A DNA stretch of 64,000 nucleotides from Sitta carolinensis (GCA_032173965.1 JAVUNC010000005.1:3678501-3742500); one strand, 5' to 3'; shown: positions 46,045-58,837, counted from the stretch's first letter. The notes: generated by a model not told the origin, from the letters alone. A program made the numbers and translations.

Positions 46045-47935
46045 TCAGATGTGGAACTGCTATTCAGAGCTCACAGCTGCCATCGTGTTCATGCAGCACA
46101 CTCCAGCTGCAAGTTAAGGCCTTGACTGCCAAACACAAGGCTGAGAGAGGAGGTAAAAAAATACTAAATAGTGTGTGTGTTGCTTGGACTGTGAGACTGA
46201 CCATGGATAATGATAACTTGGGCTGGACTGGTGATCCTGGTTCCATTGCTCTGCCTGAATGTGCCCAAATCTGCTGTGGTGTCACCACAGTGACTTCAGA
46301 ACAGCCTTCATGTCAGGGCTGTGTGAGCAACCATGCTCCCCAAACCCAGCAAGGCACTCACACAGGCCCCAAAATAAACCATCATCTTTAATCTTCTTAG
46401 AAAATACTCTTGAAGATAAGGTGTGGAAGGCTTGCATGACTACTCACAAAGGAGATTGACTGAATGCAGGAATTTTCTTTAGAACGAAAACACCCCCTAT
46501 CCAAATGTCACTGAGCGTTTGCTTGACTTTATGTTCCCTAATCATAATTTTGCAGTTTCAAATCCTTTGAAGCTCCATTTTTTTGCCCTTTTTGGTGCTA
46601 AGATGGGAAACATTTTGATGGACTGTTCGTTCTCCAAGAACAAGTGCCTTTTCTGGTTTTTTATTTGTTTTGTTTCAAGTTTGGTTATAAAATGATTCAT
46701 AACTATACTAACACCCACAGACAGTGTCTCTAAAAATGATTTAAACAAAATGTACTGAATTTTGCACCTTTTTCCATTGTTCTCAAGAACTGCATTTGTT
46801 CTCATTTAGCTTTAACAAAGATCAGATTGAGCTGGAACTTGGGTAGGAGAGGTGATAAGTTTGCAGATAATAATGCATCTCATCAGTCATGAATTGCACA
46901 AATTAATCTTCAGATAGGGGTATGTCATTCAAGAACTTACATGCTAGCACATTTATTGTCACAAGCTACTTTCTATTAGGCAGGTGGACTGAGAATGAGT
47001 AACAGCATTTCCCATTAGTGGAGGGAAAAAGAAACATTAAGGTAAGTTCAAAAACATTAAGAAAATGCTTTAATAATTTTGTTTAAACTCAGCTTATAAT
47101 GAGAAAAAGAGTGAGACATTAAATGAGATAAGACCAAGTGTGCTTTGTTTAATAAATGTTTTCTCTCTGCTTAGAACAAAAGATGTGTATGCAAAAAGAT
47201 AGCAAATAAAATTATGGGGTTTTTGTGTTGTTTTTATACATGAGAAAAAGTTGAGAAAAGGAAAGATCTATCTAAAGGAATACTTCGAAAAGGGCTAAAA
47301 GAAGTTCTGTGAAAACCAGTGCCTTTTTTTTTTAATGAAATTTGAATATTTCATTTTTCCTGACCCATGTCGGTAAAAAGCTCAATTTTCCTTCCTGTAA
47401 AGAAGTGGATGAGAAAGGCCTTTTCTCTGTGATTGGTTTGATTTGCATAGGGAAAGAACGTGGCTTCCAGACACAGGTCACAAGTTGATCACTGTTTTCA
47501 TTCTGTACTCAGATATTTCAGCGTTTAGAGCATAAATTGGTCACCATGTCTGTCTAGAAAATTCCATGTCCACACCATGGGGTGCCTTGGCAAATTGCAG
47601 CTCTCTGTTCGTGGGGAACCGACCCTTGGGCAGTGTTGGAGCAATCCCAGCCCAGCCCAGCCAGGCTGTTTCACACTCTGCCCTAAATAAACAATAAGAT
47701 ATTAAAGATTCACCACAGGCTCAAATTTCTGAGAAGGAAATTTGGGTCACATCCTCACTTGGGATTATCTGGTTTCCAAGAGCAGATATCACTGAACAGC
47801 ACTAGTTTGCATCAAGTCATTTGATGTAACAGCCTTCCATAAGATTTCTTTGTCATTAAGGGCTTGTTCAATTGCTGGACCAAGCTCTGCAGGTCTTAAT
47901 GGTGACAGCACTTTGTACTATTGTTCTTTGCAGGT
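46045..47935. other. non-coding stretch, no gene seen
   Basis: 46050-46400 is GC-richer and includes a 17-bp palindrome (ctgtggtgtcaccacag, 46274-46290). 47560-47690 carries a cagcccagcccagcc run. The remainder is AT-rich with a GTAAGT at 47042 whose upstream 58 nt have stops in all frames. Confidence 0.3.
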
Positions 47936-47939
47936 ATCA

Positions 47940-48170
47940 TCTGAAAGTATTTTAATGTATTTATTATACTTAAAAATATTATGAGGGAGCAACCCAGAGG
48001 CAGCTCAAAATTATTACAACCTGTTGTTTTGCAGGTGAATAAAGGAAAAAGAATCATTTTGCCTAAGGTTACTGAAAACCAGAAAAGAAAAAAAAAAAAA
48101 AAAAAAAAGAGGATTAAACTCAAGGTGATATGACTACTAATCTTTGGCTTTAATAACTGAACTGCAGCAG
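47940..48170 (-). mobile_element. possible MIR-like SINE split by poly-A
   Basis: ttgcaggtgaataaaggaaa and ttttgcctaaggttactgaa recall the reverse-complement MIR middle. After a 21-bp A-run (48088-48108), ggattaaactcaaggtgata tgactactaatc recalls its head. Divergence is high and the A-run seems to have expanded inside the copy. Confidence 0.33.
48088..48108. repeat. poly-A tract, 21 bp
   Basis: Uninterrupted A run within the possible MIR copy. Confidence 0.9.
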
Positions 48171-48174
48171 GTCC

Positions 48175-49500
48175 CACCTGGGCTCAGGGTTCTTGCTTGT
48201 CATTTAGACAAGTAATTGAATAAAAGCTAAAGCAAAGAATCAATGCTCATTCTTGTTACATTTAGGGGAATTTCTTATCATTGATCTAAATGTGACATAA
48301 AACCCTAATGAATCTCGTCAGCAGTAGGATATGTTCTAGATCCTGATTCCTGACAATAACAAAAAAAGTTGTCCTTGATCTGTCAAAATAAATGAATAAA
48401 TACATAAAAGTTGTTATTTAAAAAGACGATTTGCTTATGTGCATTTACTGTTGTATATATTTGTGTTTGCAGCAACAAAGGTTCAGAATTTTAATTTAGA
48501 ATTAATTTGTCCCTCTCCTGCAATATTGTCCAGATACTCAGGGGCAGAGGTGTTCTGCTGATATGCTTTGTTTAAAAATCATTTACATACGTACAGAAAG
48601 TGTTGCAGCATTTTATCTTAGCACATGAAATTATCTTACTTTTGCCATGCTGTCCCATGTTTTTATCTGTGATTGCTCTGATCATCTTAGCTTTCTGTAC
48701 TATCTGTGGAAATATGTGACAAACCCCCAATTTTTGTTATAATTTCCTCAAAAAAACCCCTGTGGCTAATCTGTAATTTGCTTTCTTGCTGTTCATGTAT
48801 TTTCTATGACTTCTTTTGCTACAGTTTAGGGTTTTTTTTTAATTTTGTTTTCTATTTTTGAAGTTTTAGCATGGGGTTTTCTTAAGAGAAAAACACTGAT
48901 AACATCCCAATTCTTAATGCCTAGTAGCAATTGATGTCTTAATTAAAAATGGTGCTGTATACCTTGGACTGATGAGATATTTTGCCTCAGAAATATTTTC
49001 ACATGATCCCATAGAAAAATTTTTATACCAATTATACAGAATAATAACACATTTTTGCTGAATAATGACTAATTTCTGAAATAAGTCACTAGGAACAACT
49101 AAATGTTTCTACTTCACTGAAACTGAAATTTTTGTATGTTTTTCTCTTCTCACTAGAAACTGTGTTTGAATGACTTTTGAACAATATTTGGTCTTGTTTT
49201 GAGAAAGAAGAAAATTACAAAATTCATTAATCTTATATGTAAGGACTGGATTACATTTTCCTTCACATATTAAAAATGTAATCTTAATAAAGACTCTAAG
49301 GAGAAGTATATACATGAATAGTTACTTTCTGTTTTGTTTCCTTTGCTTGCTATTTCAAAAAACTTTACAGTCTTTAGGAACTGCATATATATGTATGAAG
49401 AAAGGAAGATAAAGTTCTAATCTTTCTGATTTTTCATGAGTTCTAAAGCATGACTCTTACAAAAACCTCAAATTAATTTTTTTTTTTAAGGAGCAGAATC
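48175..49500. other. non-coding stretch, no gene seen
   Basis: Strongly AT-rich unique DNA, no element recognised. Confidence 0.35.
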
Positions 49501-49501
49501 C

Positions 49502-49505
<4 letters not shown>

Positions 49506-49550
<45 letters not shown>
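49506..49550. repeat. poly-T tract, about 45 bp
   Basis: Uninterrupted T run after a run of C. Confidence 0.93.
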
Positions 49551-49731
49551 CTCTTTTCCCCTATCTTCCTGCAATTCTTCCAGGCCCCTGCTATATAAGT
49601 CTGTTTTAGGGAATATTTCAGTGTTCATGGGAGTATCTTCTGGCCATCCCTTATATATATGGATGCACACTTCCAAATTTTTTTCCAGTGTAGATTAAGA
49701 AGAAACATGAGCTCTCCTACTGCTTAGCTAA

Positions 49732-49862
49732 CTTTTTTTTTGTTTTTTTTTTTTGTTTTTTTTTTTTTTTTGTTTTGGTTTTTTGGTTGTTTGTTTGTTT
49801 TGTTTTGTTTTGTTTTTTGTTTTGTTTTGTGATTTTTTGGGTTTTTTGTTTTGGTTTGGTTT

Positions 49863-49893
<31 letters not shown>

Positions 49894-49936
49894 TGTTTTT
49901 TTCTTTTTTGTTTTTTGTTTGTTTGTTTTGTTTTTT
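49732..49936. repeat. 200-bp T/G-only tract, (TTTG)n/(TTTTG)n
   Basis: About 200 bp made almost wholly of T with regularly spaced single or double G (tttgtttgtttg, ttttgttttgtttt, ggtttggtttgg). Only two or three C or A interrupt it. Seen directly; extreme strand asymmetry. Confidence 0.93.
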
Positions 49937-49939
49937 AAA

Positions 49940-50345
49940 TTGAGCCTCTAAATGAAGTTAGATGAACCAAATCCTAAAAACACCCCTTTCCCTTAGCTGG
50001 CTGTGAAGGGTACCCAGGGGACCAGCACAGTGTTCATGTCCCCCCTCGACTGCTTCTTCCTGCCATGGGTACAGATAAGGCTTATCAGACACAAAGCCAC
50101 TTCCATGCACCACCACTTTGTGCTGATGGGACATCCTCTCCTCAGAACATAATCAGTTGTGGCGAGAATTTTCTTTGTGTCATGGCAGCTTATTAAGCTG
50201 GTGGCTGATTTCAAACCTGTTTTTTTTCCCAGTGACTTCAAGTGAGGTTTAGATCAAATGCCTTGAGCTCCTTGCTGTCCAAGATTTTTTGCTGAACAGA
50301 GAAAATCAGTCCCTTTAACACACGAAATGCCTAATTGGCAGGGTA
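49940..50345. other. non-coding stretch, no gene seen
   Basis: GC-richer than the flanking tract; no element recognised. Confidence 0.3.
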
Positions 50346-50349
50346 AACT

Positions 50350-50476
50350 TGGTCAGGCTGGGAGGGGGTTTGAGCAAGCTGGTCTAGTGGAAGCTGTCCC
50401 TACCCATGGCAGGGGTTTGGAACTGGATGCTCTCTAAGGTCTCTTCTAACCCAAACCATTTTAGGATTCCGTGATT
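50350..50476 (+). mobile_element. CR1 LINE 3' tail
   Basis: tttgagcaagctggtctagt, ggaagctgtccctacccatg, gcaggggtttggaactggat, gctctctaaggtctcttcta, acccaaaccattttagga, then ttccgtgatt. Well preserved plus-sense tail. Confidence 0.92.
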
Positions 50477-50479
50477 TTC

Positions 50480-52005
50480 TGAAGAAATATGATGTGCTAT
50501 CTGCTAGGATTGACTCACAAAATGATGTGATAGACTCATGAGTAAGCTTCCTGAAATTAAAAGTGTTAAACCAAATTTCCTATGGCATGTGTTTGAGATG
50601 ATGGTGTTTCAGGCCTTGCTTTGCATTTTTTAGTGAAAGACACAGCAGAAACTCGTGTTGCTGAGCAGCAGAGAACACAAACTACTTCTAGTGCTAAATA
50701 AGAAAGAGTTTGAGCAATTCAGCATTTACAAAGAAATGCAGAGGAGCCATTTCAGGATCAGTCATGGTTCACATCGGTAGATATTTGGTAACTAACCAGA
50801 AAAATTGTGTTAAGAGTCACCCAGATCCTGTTGTAGCCAACCTAGAAATAGAATACATTCTGCAAAACAGAACGGTTACAATCCCATCCTTTGTGTGTTT
50901 GATTCAGGCACACCAATGTTATAAACCATAGGCTGATAAATGGACCTCAAATATCGGTAAAAGAACAGAGTTTTCAACCAGGCATAACACAGAAACAAAT
51001 TGTTGAACTTATTTAATTCTAAAGGCCTTTTCCATAATTTTTGCTCATGCAAAAGACTCCTGAGGCAACAAGACAGCTTACCTGCCAGCTTTGACATTTC
51101 TATAACCAAAGCAATATTTCAGAATCCTCACACTATAAATCTGATGTGGACTTGAATTTCCCAAAAGTAATAAATGATCCAATTAGAAAACAAACAAAAA
51201 GGTGAGAATAATTACACTGTTTATTCTTCCATGATGATAAGGTGAGCTTGACAAGACAGAATGCTTTTCCTAAACCCAGAGTTTCTCTGTGCTTGCAATT
51301 GATCTTAGGAGTTAAAGATTCTGTTTGCATTTTTAACGTGCTGAGGTAAAATGTATTGCCTTGATAGAGATGTTAAGAAGCAGTTTGCTTACAGTATCTC
51401 TTACCCTTCATTTTCTATTCCTCTCACTTATTGCAGAATTTCAAAGGCATTTGGGGATATATTATCTGTGTAGAAGTAAGTCTTACACTGTAATAATTTA
51501 CAGTAGCACACCTTTTAAAATCTTTTCTCAATAGCTTTTCTCTGCACTTAATCATTCACAAATGCATTGTTAATTAATTACAAAGATTATTTTTAATGAA
51601 AAAAAAATACTACAAAAACAACACTGTTTTTCTAGCTCTTTTTTTTGCGTGTATAGGTGCAATCTGAACCAAGGGCTGTTCAATTAGGCACCACAATTTG
51701 CAATTCTTTGATTTTCAGATTTTTTGAGGATGGATAGTGCATAGTTTGAAAGAACCAAAGGTAGGCTTTGTGCAGCATTTTCAGTTGGCATCTGAATCCA
51801 ATCCAAAACCACCTGTGTTTCAACAAGTGGAAGTAAACACTCCTTGTGGTTAGATTAGGACCCATGGCTCAGAAACCTTTTGACATTGCACCACCTCAAA
51901 GTAGACTCTTACAGCTACATCTGTTATGTATACGATCTGTTGCTTGTGTTTTCTTGAGTTACATATTTCAGAACATCTTCTCTCCCTGCCTGTCCATTCA
52001 TCCTA
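50480..52005. other. non-coding stretch, no gene seen
   Basis: AT-rich unique DNA. A minus-strand CAG|GTAAGC donor near 51083 sits beside a microexon-sized acceptor pairing; not called. Confidence 0.3.
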
Positions 52006-52009
52006 GAGC

Positions 52010-52075
52010 ATACAATCATATATTTTGAGTTGGAAGAAACATTTGAATGTTATCCAGACAAAAGACAAATGACAG
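52010..52075 (-). mobile_element. CR1 tail remnant, highly degraded
   Basis: acaatcatatattttgagtt ggaagaaacatttgaatgtt atccag follows the minus-sense order gaatcatagaatggtttgag ttggaagg..atcatccag with many changes. Confidence 0.35.
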
Positions 52076-52079
52076 TTTC

Positions 52080-53935
52080 CAAGGAGGTACCTAAACAGGC
52101 AACTAAGGCCAAGTCAGATGAATCCTCACTTCTGGAGATATTAATAAAAAAGAAAAAAATGGTTTTTTGTAGGAAAAAATAACCAAAACCTTGTTTTGTC
52201 AAAAGAATAATAAAAAAAAAAAACAAAAAAAAACCCAACACCTGAGGCAATCACATTGATTAATTGATTGGCTGTTTGCTGCCCATTCCTCCTTCAGATG
52301 TTATGGGGTTTTTTGATTTTTAAATATTGGTGATTGATTTTTAAAAAAAAAGTTGAAGTTCTGAAGATATTGATTCCTGAGGAATTCTTTAAAAATTGAT
52401 GTCTGAGCAATGAGAAAGTCATAATTAGACTGGACTTAGAGAAAGGCCTCAGTATGACTTGGTGCCAGGGAGGTCATGGAAGACAAGAGTTAATGTCCAG
52501 CCTGTGGGAAACCTACACTAAAAGTCTTCAGAAAGAGACTTCAGTAATTTCACAGGTCACAGAACTTGCTTAATAAGCTTTTCTTATACGGGTACAGCAG
52601 AAAACAGAAACCTGAGCCCATAAAATGGATGTGTCAGTTTTAATTTGATAATAATAGCAGCACTAACATCAATTTAAAAACATACAAAAAACCCCAGTAA
52701 AAAGATATTTAAAAAAGCACAGAGAATCTGCTTTTTGCACAGAACCTTGGCTCCATGTTTCCACTGCACTGTATTTGTGCTCATTTGTACCAAGTGAGGT
52801 GGGAGTAGAAGCAGCCTGTGCCAGGATGGAGGACAGTAAAGATTTCCACCCACTTTGCTCTCTGATGGAGTTGAACCAACCCCAGTAGCTCCATTCTTGA
52901 GCGCTGAGGTTGCTCTAAATATTTTCAACACAAGGTTTTGTTTTGCCTTATGTCATAAAAAAAGGGCTCTGCGTTTTTTGTTTGCAGAGTTTTACTGTTT
53001 TTTCCTCCACTGCATGGCTATGAAAAAGATTTCATTCTTATTCTAATATTGTGGGCTTCAAGAATAGATCTCCTTGCCCAGCGTTCCTCTGAAATATGAA
53101 GGAGATGCCCTCTGCAGCAAGCTTAACACTGCTATCATCTGCATAATAAAGATAGTCTGTATGTATAGAATATGCACACACACATATAAATTTATACTGA
53201 TATACTGTGTGGGCACAAAGATAAACGGAATAAGAATCACAGCAGTAAAATAGAAGAAGAGACATGTAACTCTGTGACTGACATCAAGAACAGATCTCAT
53301 CTGTCAAATGACTGAATTGAGAGTCTTTTATGAACATTTCTTCTAGGACAAAATACATTAGGCGTGCAAAATGATTGCATGCAACCGGATAGTGTGCCAT
53401 TTCCCTAAAAATTTCATTTTAAAAGTTGTTTCTAATTCTTTATTTTTTCTATTCCTCTTGGCAGTTTTATCTCACATCTTGTCACTGGAAAAAAAAAAAA
53501 AAAAAAAAAAGGATTCTCCAAAATACATGTGCTAAATTTTGCATCTCATTTTGTATAAAATTATCTCCTTAGTCACAGCCTCAGATCCTCACAGAGCAAT
53601 TGAACACATCTCAAAAATAATTACAAATAGTAGGGTTACATCAGAGACATTCTTCTTCCAGCTCTGTGGGGAATTTGCTTGTGTGGTTACAATTGTTTTT
53701 TCTTGAGGGTTTTAAAGAATGGCAAAGTAGTGTACAAACCTTAACATTTATCAGAATTATATCAGTGATGTTATTTCCACAAACACTGGTTGTCAAGGAC
53801 CTGCTAATAATAATGTCTGCTTACATTCAAATGCAGAACCAATTATCAATCAACTTAGTAAATCAAGGCAAATATTATCTTTTACTGGAAATTATTTGAT
53901 GGTAGATCTTTCTAATGGAAGTTTTGTCATTGGCA
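52080..53935. other. non-coding stretch, no gene seen
   Basis: Contains A-rich runs at 52209-52232 and a 22-bp poly-A at 53489-53510. No element or exon recognised. Confidence 0.35.
53489..53510. repeat. poly-A tract, 22 bp
   Basis: Uninterrupted A run, seen directly. Confidence 0.95.
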
Positions 53936-53937
53936 TA

Positions 53938-54066
53938 GGGCCCTGATTCAGAAAGACACTCACATATCTCACTTTATTCATGTGATTTTGTCCCTGTTGA
54001 ACTCAGGGGAACCACAAACATGCTCAGGTTTCATGTGGGCTCCAGAAGTTTGATGAATCAACACCT
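53938..54066. repeat. ancient palindromic amniote repeat, both arms present
   Basis: Left arm agggccctgattcagaaaga cactcacatat and right arm gttt-catgtgggctccagaag tttgatgaatcaacacc are inverted, flanking cctgttgaactcagggga. The ideal family reads cctgattcagcaaagcactt ... tcaatgggac ... gtgctttgctgaatcagg. The overall fold-back is visible although each arm is diverged. Probably a non-autonomous DNA transposon or fold-back element from early amniotes; name uncertain. Confidence 0.5.
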
Positions 54067-54069
54067 GAA

Positions 54070-55995
54070 GAGCAATAAGAAAATGCCCTTAACTGTGGAA
54101 TCATGTCAAAGACTAAATAAAAACTCAAAAATTTCCAGCTAAAGACTTTCCTCTTGGAAGAGATATAGTATTTTGCATTTTGCAGTGTGTCTGTTTACAT
54201 TAAAACCCTGTTCTTTTTTTAACTTGACCACTTTTTTCCACCTAGTAAAAACTAGTGAATTTCGAGCCTGGTTTATGCAGTTTTTATCAAACCCACTGGG
54301 GGTTTCTGATCTACCTTTTTAGAGAGGTTAGGCTTCAGTAAACAGCAGCAGCTCGTAGGTTGTAGTTTGAAAACAGGTCTTTCTGAATGGGCACTGAAGA
54401 GGATGGTGGAACTTTTCTAAAGCTGAGGTTGAGACAACAGCTTGTCCCCCTTTAAAGCAGTTTTGAGTCCCCTAACACCATGAAAGCATCACCAAAGGAA
54501 TGAAGAAACAGGATTTTTTTGCATGACAGTCAAGTAGAAGAAACTTTTCTTAATTTCTTTTTAATGGATAAAAAAGGGGGTAAAAAACCAAAACATAAAT
54601 AAATGAGTTCGATTTGCTTATGTTCTTTGAAGATTTTCTTTGTAGGCAAGAAATCAGTGTGCAAAGAGGGGAGAGGGAAAAAGAAACCAAAAAATGATTT
54701 AAGAAAACACTGAGTTCTCTCTTTGAATTTTATAAAAGCAGCTGCATTTGATTTAATTTTTCTTCAGCATAATGTGCTGTATAATCACTGGCTTCATCAT
54801 CCCCTGGGCCCAAGCTTCCTCTTAACACAAGCTGTGGGAGCTGTGCCACAGAGTTCAGTGGAAGCAGAATTCGACCCATGCTTTGCTTTGAAAGTAGAAG
54901 ATACCTCTGCCACTTCTCTCTTTTCTTAGGTACTCTTCCTTCTGAGATGCTAAATGGTCCTAAAAATCATTGCTTGTAATGCCATCAGCTTTCTACTTTG
55001 TAAACTATCTAAAGGAACCAATAATCAAAAAGCTAGAAGTCCACACTCCTATAACTTATCAGCTGGAAGGGTCAATAAATGGAATACTGCAATATGCCAA
55101 AATTGTCTATAAGACTTGTTACAACCCAAGTTCTTAACACAGGGCATGGTTGAGAAAGGGAAAAGAGAGGGAGGAAGAGGATGAGGGGCTCTAAGGAGGG
55201 ATATGAACTTGTTTCTCAGTCCATTTAAAGGCTGGCTCTCTTCCAAGATAAAGCAACTTGCTTTCATGAGGGTGAAAGAAGGTTTTCCCAGGGGAAAATC
55301 TGTCCCTAAAAAAACCATTAGTGAGAATCTGAAATGAAAACAGTGTTGAAAAATGCTAACAATTCCTCAGTTATCAAACAGAGCTGAATGATATGTTTGG
55401 GATTTTTTTTTTTTCACCTCTCCCAAAACGCAACCAGAGAGAACTGTGGTGTTTCAGAGATTATTTGAGCTATTAACCACAGACAAATAAATATTAATTG
55501 AGTCTGCTTCCATATGGAGTAAATAAGAAAATTTATAGCACCTTTACTGAAAGCAAAATCAGAACAAAACATAGTTCTTTTAGCCTTTAAGCCTGAAAAT
55601 GCAAATAAAATGAGCAAAAGCAAATAAATAATAATTTGTCTCTCCTGCCACCTGGAGAACTCCATATGTACTCTAAACATTGCTTAATTAAAACTCACAG
55701 AACCCTGGTCCAGTAATTATTTCTTAACTGCTTGTTTTAGAGGAGAGAGCCTTTGGCCTTCAATTACAATAAATTGCAAAGAGGGCAAGCATGGACAGGC
55801 AGGATTCAATAGCCTTTAGTCAGCCTCATCTTCCCAACTCTGGAAAGCAAGGTTCTTTTTACAGTAGGACTTGACTGTGCAAGCCCTGAAGTCATGGTTA
55901 AAGATCCCATTGACTGTCTGGGCACAGACACAGCCCCCCTGTGCCCCTGGGGATAAGGGTTAACACTTTGCATTAAAGCTGTTTCGCTGCACCAA
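54070..55995. other. non-coding stretch, no gene seen
   Basis: Unique AT-rich DNA. 54800-54880 (gttcagtggaagcagaattc gacccatgc) faintly recalls the same class of ancient repeat. 55700-55990 has enhancer-like cores (caattacaataaattgcaaa). Confidence 0.3.
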
Positions 55996-55998
55996 GAC

Positions 55999-56069
55999 TT
56001 TTTCTCTTTTCTTTTTTTTTTTTTTTTTTCTTTTTTTTCCCAAAAGTGGATTTCCCCCCTCCCCCCCCA
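55999..56069. repeat. poly-T tract followed by poly-C
   Basis: T-rich run 55999-56038 with two C, then C-rich run to 56069. Pyrimidine-only over about 70 bp apart from a short aaaagtggattt insert. Confidence 0.85.
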
Positions 56070-56074
56070 CATTC

Positions 56075-56500
56075 TTCTCGATGTGGTTTCAATGTACTCA
56101 TCTTCCTGAGATCACTTTAACCTGATAAATGTGCAAAGCCATTATGTCCTTATTTGTCAATTTGGTGTGTGGGGGGAGAAATGGGAGATTGAATGTTGAG
56201 GTTCTACAGCTCCTCCAGCCCGTGGTGATTCATTAGGACATTATGTGGTAGGAGCTGCACTCTGGCATGCTCTAGGCATTGTGTACACTGCTGTTTGAAA
56301 CAGAGCAACATAATAAATCCCTTTGTTAATAACTGTAAATGATGACTTATGCCCTGGAAATTCCTTTTCCTCCTGGTGCAAGCAACTATAATCTCTGTGG
56401 TGCTTCACAACTGAGTAGACATCCTAATACCTTTACTGGAGGTGAAACAATATGCACCTCATTAGCAGGTCACAGATCAAACTATTAACAACATGGTGGG
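56075..56500. promoter_or_regulatory. enhancer-like block (candidate)
   Basis: Long repeat-free stretch with ccttatttgtcaatttggtg, gtgattcattaggacattat, aaatccctttgttaataact, gcacctcattagcagg. Motif mix (homeodomain, SOX-like, bHLH-like) resembles developmental enhancers. No alignment available. Confidence 0.22.
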
Positions 56501-56504
56501 AAGC

Positions 56505-58835
56505 CAGCTAGGATTTGGTGGGATTTATAAAAGGTCATCTTAGAGGCAGCATGCAAAAACGCTCTTTGGTGGTGAAAATGCCTCTGATCAACAGATTTCC
56601 CACTCAGTGGGCACAGGGAAGACACTTCATCCCCTTGAGCAGACTAGTTTTGCAATGGTGATCACTTGGGCTTAAAGCTTTATGTATCTCATGAAATCTG
56701 CAGCAGTTCCTCTTGATAAATTAACCTTCGTTTTGTTGCATAGAAGGAGGAAGCCCATCAGCTCATCTCTGTTTCCTTTGCTCTTTATCTCTTCACAGAA
56801 TTCATAGCAGGAGGGAAAGAAGAACAAGAAAACACTGCAACATCTGCCACAAGTAAACACTGTGTAGTTTCTCCACAGTAGTCCAGAGGCTCAAATCCTT
56901 AGTCCTTATGTGTAAGCAGGGGAATGTTCAGCAGCTTGGTGTAGCCTGGGATGTTCCAGAGGATGCTCTGAACCAGCTAGCTGCATCCATCAACAAGTCC
57001 TCATGTTCATAAAATTTCATATACTGTTTCTTTTTTAAAATAAATCTACATTGATGGATGCAAATGTGTTGGTGGTTGCAAACAGAGGTCAGCATTTTTA
57101 TCCTGCCAAAGGCAAAAGGAAACAGGCAGGAGGACAGTGCCCCAAGCCCATCCTGTGAGGCTTGCAGGGAGTCCACAAATGTTACCAGTCCTGAAGCTGT
57201 GGGAATTTTGTCACATAAGGACAGAACGTTTGTAAAAATCTACCTTCCCCAATCCTTGCAAGGAGACCTTGCCAACTCCTACTGTTCTAAGTTCGTCAGG
57301 AGCCAGGATGGTCTTTTGTCCTGTGTGTGTCTGTTTTCCAGCCTTGGGAGCCTCAGTTCTCCCTGGTCACTCCAAGAGGTTTGCATACACAACCCCAGAC
57401 CATTGTGCATCCTCTGCAGGGCAGCATGGTGCTGGTGCTACCAGCAGAGAAAAGTGAGGGATAGGATTCCCTGCCAAAATTCAGGCCAGAGTTCCTCACT
57501 TGTGTAACAGAGTTTACTTAATAAATATTTTTAAAATGTGGAGATTAACTCCTGACAGTGATCTTTGTCTGGTCTTTGGTTCATTCCTTTCAGCTCACAG
57601 AATAACTTCTCATGCAGATGCAATAGACAATAGGCCAATGAAAGGAAATAGGAAGATTGCCTCCTGCTCATCCAATTTGCTGTTAAAAAGAACATTTGGG
57701 AAATTCCTTTACAATTGGCTCCTCCAAGGCCTAGACTATTTTAATGTGTACATACAGTGTCAAGACCCAAACAAACCAAGCTAAATGGTCCATCTACAAA
57801 AACATTTAATTTCACTGATGTCTATGGCAAGAAGATGTTTTGCCATTTGTCATTTCATGCAAAGCATGACAGAGGAAGGAAGAGTGGTTCTTTGATATCT
57901 TTACTGGTGAGACTGGCGTGACAGTGAGAGACAGCAGGCTCACATTAGCAAAATTAGGTTCCCTTCCTATCTAACCCTGCTACTGAGCCTGGATTACTTA
58001 AGTCTTCTAAGATTTCTGATTACTCACCTGCAAAACAAAATAATTTTCTGAAGTTCCTTGAAACACTTTCTTTTCATTAACTTTTCTTAAAAATTACAAA
58101 CTCTTTCAATTCGACAACATTTTTCTCTTTCATAACTTACAGAAACAGGACACAGTTTGTCCATACGGTCTAAAATCAAGCTCTTATTTAAAGTTGGGGC
58201 TTTGGGAAGATGCATGACATGGCAGGATGTGGCAGGATGGATTAAGAACACCTGACTTAAGAGGATGCCATCATTCAGAGAGCGTACATTAGCTTATAAG
58301 GAACTTCCAAGGGAAGAAACAGGACTGTAGGCAGAAAAAATCCAGTATCCTCTGAGCTCGTGACAGCAAGTATCAGAATCAATAATTTAGTGATATCTGT
58401 AGACTCAGTATTTGTGAGGGATCTTCCCTTGGCACCCGCTGATCTCAGGCTGAGCAATGCCAGGGCTGTTCTGAGTAACTCTGCTGTCCTCCAAGGGAAG
58501 AGATGGCACAATTCTTTCTTTTAGAAGCCAACACAGAGATTTGCTGCTCATGGCAAATTGACTGTGGTCATCACCTCCTATGGACATGGCTGCTTTGAGC
58601 ATATCCAGGGTCACCCCTTCTGCAACACCATAAATCCTTCCCCTTCCAGGACAAGATCATAGCAAGGACAGGTTATAAAAAATGCAAACATAAATCGACC
58701 CTGAGCAAAATGTCTGGTTTCACAGAGCTTGGAGCTCACCACACAGCCACTACAGCACAGTGCCATGCCATGTTCTCATCTGTAAAGATCTGATTCCCAA
58801 GGGGCACCATGTAGTCATAAAATACAATTATTGGG
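56505..58835. other. non-coding stretch, no gene supported
   Basis: Includes a 149-codon plus-strand frame with ATG at 57058 (ends 57507). It is the longest ATG-started frame here that does not cross a known repeat, but its cysteine- and serine-rich sequence shows no domain, and a second frame is open beside it. The rest is unique DNA. Confidence 0.3.
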
Positions 58836-58837
58836 TT

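Noticed and set aside
46984..47041. Exon-like segment before GTAAGT
   Set aside because: Stops in all three frames and a weak acceptor.
49753..49938. Phe/Val/Cys-rich frame that looks membrane-like
   Set aside because: It is a translation of the T/G tract.
57058..57507. 149-codon plus-strand frame with ATG
   Set aside because: Cysteine- and serine-rich with no motif, a second frame is open alongside, and no promoter or splice context.
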